Source of the DNA: Charina bottae
Taxonomy: Eukaryota > Chordata > Lepidosauria > Squamata > Charinaidae
Assembly: GCA_023362775.1 (NCBI GenBank)
Contig: JALMGJ010000002.1
Coordinates: 69,045,414-69,109,413 of the forward strand
Length of the DNA stretch: 64,000 nucleotides
Reading direction: 5' to 3'
Shown piece by piece: positions 56,936-64,000 of the stretch (positions within the stretch are counted from its first letter, which is position 1; each line of letters opens with the position of its first letter). The translations under genes and the position numbers were made by a program. The notes under the pieces are model-generated. The model was not told the origin of the DNA. It was given only the letters and a program-made list of their open reading frames with translations, and searched no databases.

Positions 56936-57006
56936 AATTTCAAAATGTGCACGAGCATGTCAAAATGGCTCCCGGCATAAAAAGTTTGCCGACCCCTGTG
57001 CTAACA

Positions 57007-58307
57007 GAACAGGTCTGCCATTGAGGAGTGATCTATCATACCTATGGAAAGATCTGTATCTACAAATCAACCAAGAGTGCTTCTCTCACTTGGGACAACA
57101 TATCTAACATCACAAAAAATTGATGTGATGGATCTATAGTCCTTCAATTTCTTCCAAACGTCCATATCCAGTCCCTCTTCTACACCAGACTGGGACTGGA
57201 ATACAAATTTCTCCTTTGGGAAATACTTCTTAGCTTTACCAAAATACTTGTTTCCTTCAAAATTCCTACAGGGGTCTGGCCAAGCCAGAAGAAACATTTC
57301 ATTTTGCCTCAGTCTTTCACTTTAGCACAGTCTTTCTGATTAGCTATGTACTTAAAAGACATGTTTCATAAAACATCAGTCAATTTCATTTAGCCAGATC
57401 AAAGCTTTCCCCCCATTTTGAAGATTCGCATTCAAACTGATGCAAAACTGGATGGGACAGAGAAGAAATAGTATTGTCAGGGGAAAGAAAATTAAAGCAC
57501 TCATATATTCCGTTCCATGTTTCTTAATCACTTCTATTGAAATGATGAAAAAATTGTTTGGGAGGCCATCATAATGTCTGGTAGAATAAGAACCAACCAA
57601 CCATGGCACTGTTACAGTACAATGGTCCTCCTTAAGACCAGCTCCAACTCTTAATTCTGATAAAATTTACAATCTATTTTCAAAACCTCAAGGGAATCTT
57701 GAGACAGAACCTAAGTGCAGTGACTAAGATACATAAAAAAAAAATCATAATTATTGGGGGCGGGGGGTCTATCCAAAATTGATAGGCATGTGAAAACAGA
57801 ATTACCATAGATACCAATCTGTAGTTAGCCAACCTCCAGCCTTGTAAATTCAGCCCTTTTGTGTGGGGGTGTGGCGGGAGGGATAACTTTTGATCAGATA
57901 TTTGCTTGAGACTGAAAAACATGCTGGCAGAGTATGGAATGATAAAAACAGGGGTGAGGAAATTAATCTATTTCCAGTCCACATCACTTTTGCATATGTT
58001 CACCCACTAGTCATTTGCATTATTTTTCTTCATTAGTCTGTGGGAGAGGGGCTTAAAAAGAGATCTGCATGAAAAGACACATTTAAATACATTTCTACAC
58101 ATGTTTTCTCTTGAAATACACATTTGAAAAACGTAATTTGTTATTTTTCTGAAATGTAGCCTATACCTGAACGATCAAGAAGTAGTCATAGCAGTGTTGT
58201 GAGTCGAGCTTTGTTCCACGGTTTTGCTTAGAGGTGAGGATCAGATTAGTTTATATTAAAATTCACAATTATCAGATTTTTCAAGCATCCTTTAAAAAAT
58301 TATTTAA
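57007..58307. other. unrecognised sequence
   Basis: No supported gene or repeat family. Confidence 0.35.
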
Positions 58308-58525
58308 AAAGCAAGCCAGTTTGTTCTAGTGGTTAAGGCTCCAGGCTAGAAACCAAGAGACTGAGAGTTCTAGTCCCGCCTTAGGCATGAAAGCCGGCTG
58401 GGTGACCTTGGGCCTGTCCCTCTCTCTCAGCCCAACTCACCTCACAGGGTTGTTGTTGTGGGGAAAAGAGGAGGAAAGAGTATTAGGTATGTTCGCCACC
58501 TTGAGTTATTTATAAAAATAGTAGT
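58308..58525 (+). mobile_element. tRNA-derived MIR-like SINE
   Basis: It has an A-box-like TAGTGGTTAAGG, a B-box-like GAGTTCTAGTCCCG, then GGGTGACCTTGGGCC, CTCTCTCAGCCCAACTCACC and CACAGGGTTGTTG. It ends GCCACCTTGAGTTATTTATA. It is better preserved than the copy at 3641. A separate tail-only piece of the same family is at about 58940-59020. Confidence 0.8.
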
Positions 58526-58555
58526 TTATTAATTGATTAGTCCTGTGACCTTATC

Positions 58556-58830
58556 AATAAAATAAACAAAACAAAACAAAACAAATAAAATATAAAATAT
58601 AAAATATAAAATAAAATATAAAATATAAAATATAAAATATAAAATATAAAATATAAAATATAAAATATAAAATAAAATAAAATAAAATAAAATAAAATAA
58701 AATAAAATAAAATAATAAAATAAAATAAAATAAAATAAATAAAATAAAATAAAATAAAATAAAATAAAATAAAATAAAATAAAATAAAATAAAATAAAAT
58801 AAAATAATAAAATAAATACAAAGATAAAAA
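58556..58830. repeat. (TAAAA)n-(TATAAAA)n microsatellite
   Basis: About 270 bp of AAAAT and ATATAAA units; it starts shortly after the SINE end, and a SINE-tail copy follows it. Confidence 0.95.
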
Positions 58831-58939
58831 ATACACTAATAAAATACATATGTGATAATACATAGTCAGAAATCAGATATATGAATCTCCCTTACAGGAT
58901 ACCCCAATTTGTTCAATGTATTGAGTTCTAATGACCGTT

Positions 58940-59020
58940 GCCTTATTTATAAAAATAATAAAGGCGGGATAAAAATTAATTAATTAAATAAATAAATAAT
59001 TAAATAAATAAAAATTATAT
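58940..59020 (+). mobile_element. SINE 3' tail fragment
   Basis: TTGCCTTATTTATAAAAATA, ATAAAGGCGGGATAAAAATT and a (TAAA)n end form the 3' end typical of the MIR-like SINE family at 58308. Confidence 0.5.
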
Positions 59021-59761
59021 TAGAAAGGCTGTCTCCCTTATCACATTCTGTCCAAGACTTTATGTACAATTTCACTAGTTTGGGATGCATTTTCTTGGTC
59101 TTTCACTCAGAAGGCATAAAATAAAATGGAGATGTGTTGCTCTCTTTCATTATTCCGGTGCGCACCCATGAATTTGCAATTCTGCAATCACAGCACTGAC
59201 AAACGGTCACTTTTCCACTACAACATGTGGTCTTTTTTTCCTTCCTTCTTCCTGCGTTGGGTCCTGGTGTACAAAAGAAGAGGTAACCTGTACCAATCTG
59301 GAATAGTGCTATTTTCTCCTCTACCCTCTATGTTTCGGTCTATTTTGGATGTCTGAGTTGATGTTCCTGTCTTCATCCTATCCACTGAATACTTCTTCAT
59401 GATGTTGCCATATTCATAATATTGATACTTACTTTGTTTTGTGTCATAATCTCATAGAATCAGTTAATCCTGTGTGGTAGTTATCCAGAGTCTCATTCAC
59501 TATCTGGATATGAAATGTGTTTGAGTGTGTGTGTCTATAGATGATATAGCGATAGCGATAGTGATAGCAATGGCAAGAGAGAGCAAGAGAGCAAGAGAGA
59601 GAGAGAGAGAGAATGAGATTCCTAAATAGAAACCTCCAATATAAGCTTTCTGACATCTAGTTATTCAGGTGTCTATTTACTATAAACTTAGTTTTCCATT
59701 TCTGTGGTGAGTCTCTGGCTTGCTCAAATCCTAGATTCTTAGCACATGCCAAATCTTGTTT
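59021..59761. other. unrecognised sequence with short microsatellites
   Basis: Short GTGT, GATAGC and (GA)n runs lie at 59522-59612. No gene recognised. Confidence 0.4.
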
Positions 59762-60848
59762 GGTGCATCCTTTATTTATTTATTTTATTTATTTCTCAAT
59801 TTTCTATCATAGTCCATCTCCCTCCTCAGGAGGGGCTCTGGGCGGTTTACAATAAGATAAATTTACTAAATTTACTAATTTAATAAGATAATTTACTAAA
59901 ACAAGAAGGATAAAATATAAATGCAATATACAATTATTAATAATTATAAAATCAGAATAAAATCTAAGTGGCAAAAGTGGTAAAAAGGTCTAACTCAGTC
60001 CATGTGTGAGAGGAGCACTCTAAGGCACTAGCCATCCCCAAGAGTAACTATTCCCTTCCCGGCCCCAAGCAAGGTGGCAGAGCCAAGTCTTCAGGTTCCT
60101 CCGGAAGGTCAGGAGTGATGGGGCTAACCTCACCTCCGGGGGCAAGATGTTCCAGAGGGTGGGAGCTACTGCAGAGTAGGCTCGTCTCCTGGACCCCACC
60201 AGATGGAATTCTCTTACAGATGGGGTCCGCAGCATGCCCTCCCTGCATGCACGGGTGGGGCGGGTTGATGTATTGGGGACGAGGCGTTCCCTCGGGTAAC
60301 CTGGCCCTATGCCATGTAGGGCTTTAAAGGTGATAACCAACACCTTGAATTGGACCCGGAAGCAGACTGGCACCCAATGCAGCTCGTGTAATAGAGGTGT
60401 TATGTGTGCCGATCTAGGGTCACCAATGATATCTCACGCGGCTGCATTCTGGACCAGCTGCAGCTTCTGAATACTCTTCAAGGGTAGCCCCATGTATAGC
60501 ACGTTACAGTAGTCTATATGGGAGATAACAAGGGCATGAGTGACTGTTCAAAGGGCCTCCCGATCCAGGAAAGGGCATAACTGGTGCACAACATGAAGGG
60601 CCAGCCAGGAGAGACATGGATCGAGATGACAAGTGGTGGCATTTGCGATCCGGAGGATCCTGTCCACTTCCTCTGGTCCAACAGGATCAAACTGTTCCCA
60701 GATAACTGGGTAAGAATGCTCCCCCGGTATCTCCCCAGATCCTGTCTCACACTTGGAGTCTAAGTTGGAACGGATCTGAGTGATTTTATCCTGCAGGTGC
60801 ACAGCAAACTCCTCTGCCTCGCCCTGTAGGTGGGTGTCAGAACCCATT
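59762..60848 (-). mobile_element. L2-clade LINE with internal deletion, antisense
   Basis: On the minus strand the 5' piece (60847-60605) reads LQGEAEEFAVHLQDKITQIR, PVGPEEVDRILRIANATTC and HLDPCLSWLA. It then jumps directly to LHVVHQLCPFLDREAL (60600-60550), whose counterparts in the 41-45 kb copy lie about 935 bp apart (about 43269 and 44203). The C-terminus follows (VCFRVQFKVLVITFKAL, TLWNILPPEVRLAPSLLTFR), then the 3' hairpin (CTCCTCAGGAGGGGCTCTGG at about 59822) and an AAATAAAT tail. The deletion removes every RT catalytic motif. Confidence 0.9.
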
Positions 60849-60865
60849 GATTGCCTTGTTTAGGA

Positions 60866-60897
<32 letters not shown>

Positions 60898-60909
60898 CCT
60901 TGTTTAGGA

Positions 60910-60945
<36 letters not shown>

Positions 60946-61000
60946 CCTTGTTTAGGAATTGATTGATTGATTGATTGATTGATTGCCTTGTTTAGGAATC
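60849..61000. repeat. compound minisatellite of (GATT)n and TGCCTTGTTTAGGAA
   Basis: Four copies of the phrase TTGCCTTGTTTAGGAA are separated by (GATT)n blocks of changing length (about 60854-60990). The array starts exactly at the 5' end of the L2 fragment. Confidence 0.92.
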
Positions 61001-61489
61001 TTTGAGAATGTTCTTAATTTCTGCATTTTTAAGCAAATTGATTTAATTCACAACTGCTTTACTGGTTATCCTTTGGATACCACACTTGTCCAGATATTGC
61101 AAAATAGTTTTTGCTTCACCAATTATAAATAAAGATGCATTACATGTCATCAGAAAAGCTGCATAAAATATGTATGTATTAGGGAAAGTTGCTTGCAGAC
61201 ATAAATGCACGTTTGCTTGCATTTAACAGTATGAGTTTAACAATATGAGTTTAAATGGAGTGGTCTTATGATGGCACACATGCAAAACAGAAGCAGACTC
61301 TATATTCAGAGTTTCCCAGACTTACATATTCTCCTATAACATATTGATGCTTTCATTGTAAGCAATGATAGAAAACAGTAAAGGGTACTGTCAGCTATGG
61401 TGCAACCTATTGCCAATCTGTGCTGAACTATATCAGATAGTAACCCATAAACAATTCTCTACTTCTCCTTATGGGGAAAACAAACAGCA
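61001..61489. other. unrecognised sequence
   Basis: Nothing recognised. Confidence 0.35.
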
Positions 61490-61830
61490 CTTCTCTTGGT
61501 AATTGGTTTCCACTATCAAACTGCTATCACTGTTAGGATATTTTTCCTAACCTTCCGATAGAATCTGTCTTTCTGTAACTTGACTATTTATTCTATATCT
61601 CGTCATGGCCTTCTTCCGTGTGACGCCTCTTCAGGTATTGAGGAGAACTCTTATATTGCCCCTCAGTTGTCTTCTCTCAAAGCTAAACAGACCTGGTTCC
61701 CTCAGTCTCTCCTTTTAAGAATTAGTTCCCAGTGCCCTTATCATATATTTTGCTCTCCTTTGTACCTTCCTAAAGGATAGTGCCCAGAACTGGACTTAAT
61801 ATGTGAGATGGGCATCAGATTGGTGCTTTA
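61490..61830 (-). mobile_element. CR1 fragment, antisense
   Basis: TAGGATATTTTTCCTAACCT, TATTGCCCCTCAGTTGTCTT, CTCAAAGCTAAACAGACC, CCCTCAGTCTCTCCTTTTAA and AGTGCCCAGAACTGGACTTA match, in order, the antisense of the conserved CR1 C-terminal region (GCCCAGAACTGGACACAGTA is the usual form). Diverged and truncated. Confidence 0.6.
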
Positions 61831-62259
61831 TTTTCCATGATTGCTTGTAGCCTATTTGAATCTATACTGTATATCTCTCTATCTCTCTATCTCTCTCTTT
61901 ATCAAATCATTGGCCTAGCTGGCACCAGGTTTAGAATGGGATCATTTTCATCACTATCTCAGCTTCTTCCACTTGGACATACCAAGTATGGGTGCTGGAT
62001 TCTTAGGCAATCAAAATCAGTCTTTGACTATCAAACTATGGTTGACACCAAGTACAGATGGGGAGGGGGAGAAGCGTTTAGTTTAGTTACCTACATATAA
62101 AATGAAATGAAATAAGCTTTGATTCCCACATCATATACTGACAAAGGTCACTTCCATATTGCTACCAGTTTCACCCCTGCAAAACTTTAGCAACATTTTC
62201 ATGCTGTCCCATTGTCCTGATCATTGTCATCCTCACAGTGATCAACCCTTTCCTTGGGT
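61831..62259. other. unrecognised sequence
   Basis: A short (ATCTCTCT)n run lies at 61872-61900. Nothing else recognised. Confidence 0.4.
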
Positions 62260-62672
62260 TGTCAGGGCTCCGTCTAACTGACCAACGACAGCACAAAGGT
62301 CAGCACTGAGTGCCCCGCTGCCTGTCCTTTTCATTGCCTCTCCGCATTTGTTTTGGAGTGGGGATACCTGGTCGCTCTATTAAAAAAAAATTGGTAAAAG
62401 TGTGGTGAGGTGGTGTAGAGAGTATGGAGGATGACCTTGATGGAAATATGCAGGCACTGTTACCTAGGCAAAAGGGACTGAAACAGAGCAACAAGATAAC
62501 ATTTGGAAGCGACTCAGGTGGACACCTGATTCATTGGAGTATAAAAAGGGGAAGGAGGTACAGCACAATCAGAGCTACAAGATTCTGTTATTATATCCAA
62601 TCTCAATAAAGGTAATTTCAACTATACTGTGAAGTTGATTTCTTGGTCTGGTCTACCTAGTGGGGCCTGACA
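62260..62672 (+). mobile_element. candidate solo LTR (413 bp)
   Basis: It starts TGTCAGGGC and ends GGGCCTGACA, inverted TG...CA ends. Inside are a TATA-like GTATAAAAAGG (62539-62549) and a polyadenylation-like AATAAAG (62604-62610) about 60 bp further on, the normal U3-R-U5 order. The flanks show no perfect 4-6 bp duplication (TGGGT left, GGTGC right), so the duplication has decayed or the ends are slightly misplaced. There is no internal retroviral sequence. Confidence 0.6.
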
Positions 62673-63194
62673 GGTGCCACGGTGCCTTGACTTTAGCAGG
62701 GAGGGACAGTCATTTGGTTTTATTTAAAAAGCAGAGAGAAATGGTGGCAAGGAGATTGGGCAACTTGACCTCAGAAGAGAGGGGAAGAGCTGAGGAACAA
62801 GGAGGTGGGGGTGAGAGTTCTCACTAATGGGAAACCATTCATCTTGCACCTCCAGTTTTCCTCCACTACTTCCTGCACCAAAGCAGAGCTGGAAGTTAAT
62901 CAGCTCAGCTTCAGAAGAGCAGCTAACAGGCTTTGGTATCTTGATAGGAACCTTAACAATATAAGAGGCAGATGATGGTGATGGTGATGGTGATGGTAAT
63001 GGTAATGATGATGATTCAGGATGTATAGTGAAAAAAAAATCCATTGATCACATAGGGGGCTAATATTCTTTTAGAAAGCAAAGAACCTTCCCAACTGAAT
63101 TCCCATTCAAACAGGTAGAGGATGACCATGTCTTCCACCAGCTGAGGCCAGTTTTGTTGAATCATGGCAGGGTCCTGGCCAGATTTCTTACCAG
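62673..63194. other. unrecognised sequence with a (GATGGT)n run
   Basis: GATGGT/GATGAT units lie at 62969-63016. Nothing else recognised. Confidence 0.4.
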
Positions 63195-63545
63195 GCTTCC
63201 TCAGGAATTCTTCTCTGCAATAGCACCCACCCTGTGGAATATCTTGCCCCCGGAGGTGAGGCGGGCGCCGTCGCTCCTAGCCTTCCGGAAGTCTTTAAAG
63301 ACCTGGTTCTGCCACCTTGCTTGGGATGAAGGAGGCAATAGTTCCTCCTGGGGGTGGTTAGCCCCATGATATCCTCCTTTTTAAGATCCTACCATCCTCT
63401 GGATTTTCTTTCTTTATTATTATATTGTATTTTAAAATGTATAGGTTTTTAATGTTAATATTATTGTTGTAAACCGCCCAGAGTCCACTGCTGTAGAGAT
63501 GGGCGGTGATAAATCTGAATAATAAATAAATAATAAACAAATAAA
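63195..63545 (+). mobile_element. L2-clade LINE 3' end
   Basis: The open frame ending at 63369 gives the L2 C-terminus (FFSAIAPTLWNILPPEVRRA, PSLLAFRKSLKTWFCHLAWD). The 3' UTR, the hairpin AAACCGCCCAGAGTCC ... AGATGGGCGG (63471-63508) and an AATAAATAAAT tail follow. It is severely 5'-truncated. Confidence 0.9.
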
Positions 63546-64000
63546 TAAATTCATCTAGAATGGATTAGGCTATTGCTATCCCATCCAAAGCCTCAGTACC
63601 TGAGAGTTTCCAACCATTCCTCAGTATATCCACTTAAACCACCATGGAGGTCCCAAAAAAAATTACCTTTCAAAACTTTAAAACTACCTTATACAGGACA
63701 CCCAGATGTGCTACTAGCAGCTGCTACAGGATGTCTGTGAGATTGATGTAAATTGTATGTTATTTGCAGCCGCTAGATGGAGATAGGAAGCAATGTCTTC
63801 TATGGCGTTTAGCACAAACCTGGAAAATATTCTGGGCAAAAGCTGTGGCCATTATGCAAAGAGTACATCCTGGGAAAGCATGTTAACAATTTTAGAATAA
63901 ACAATACAATTGTGCAAAAAATCTGGGCCAGTAAGGAAATCTGCCAAGGCACACTTGGAGGAAAGTGTGCTTTTCAGCCTCTGCCAAGAATGCAAAGGGG
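63546..64000. other. unrecognised sequence to window end
   Basis: No gene or repeat family recognised. Confidence 0.35.

Larger units (their letters stand above)
55156..56998. mobile_element. CpG-rich hAT-type element with internal repeat array (1.84 kb)
   Basis: The ends are CAAGGGTCGG and CCGACCCCTG, inverted with one mismatch, and a perfect 8-bp duplication, TGCTAACA, flanks them at 55148-55155 and 56999-57006. Together these identify a hAT-type insertion. The subterminal GGCTCGCGAGCC palindrome at 55171-55182 is similar to that of some hAT elements. The interior is extremely GC- and CpG-rich in an AT-rich setting. It contains an array of about 165-bp repeats and, near the right end, a 38-bp tandem repeat. 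I see no transposase; long open frames on both strands (up to 347 codons) reflect absence of stops in GC-rich repeats. Confidence 0.85.

Noticed and set aside
60849..61000. CRISPR-like array
   Set aside because: The spacers are simple (GATT)n blocks, only four units occur, there are no cas genes and the genome is eukaryotic.

Overview
The window is eukaryotic and looks like an intergenic or intronic stretch of a squamate reptile genome, probably a lizard or an early-branching snake. The evidence is the repeat assortment. There are two Sauria-type SINEs (tRNA-like head, BovB-like tail), BovB/RTE LINEs, L2 and CR1 LINEs with squamate-style tails, a full-length L1, three families of Penelope-like elements (PLEs) with GIY-YIG endonuclease domains, several hAT DNA transposons, and many long tetra- and pentanucleotide microsatellites. 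I see no complete host gene, no bacterial-style operon, no rRNA or functional tRNA gene and no CRISPR array.

Layout. 0-10 kb: a (TTCTC)n tract, a hAT MITE (635-905), an L2 3' fragment (1321-2257), an old hAT MITE (2834-3062), a MIR-like SINE (about 3640), long unrecognised stretches and a solo LTR (9618-9966). 10-20 kb: a degraded PLE (10.4-10.9 kb), an antisense L2 (11.6-13.7 kb), a Sauria SINE (14935-15266) and two fold-back PLEs close together (15768-17381 and 17989-19645), each flanked by its own target-site duplication. 22-28.6 kb: a 6.1 kb full-length antisense L1 with a perfect 20-bp duplication, nested in an older antisense RTE fragment that has its own 12-bp duplication. 30-37 kb: a decayed CR1, L2 pieces, a PLE end with a hammerhead-like core, and an RTE/BovB copy broken by a hAT insertion. 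41-45 kb: a nearly full-length L2 with an intact reverse-transcriptase frame (43203-44783), followed by a probable L1 3' end. 47.6-48.3 kb: the only convincing non-repeat candidate, a possible first coding exon encoding a signal peptide and ending at a splice donor. 49-55 kb: a second copy of the first hAT MITE, CR1, L2 and BovB fragments. 55156-56998: a CpG-rich hAT-type element with an 8-bp duplication and an internal array of about 165-bp repeats. 58-64 kb: SINE tails expanded into (TAAAA)n, an internally deleted antisense L2, a CR1 fragment, a second solo LTR (62260-62672) and an L2 3' end.

The window is best read as a stratified record of transposition. Target-site duplications were found by eye for ten insertions, which fixes their boundaries and in one case their order. 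The most interesting signals are the fold-back PLE pair, the hammerhead-like cores carried by three PLE families, the CpG-rich hAT-type element, the nested L1 and the candidate signal-peptide exon.
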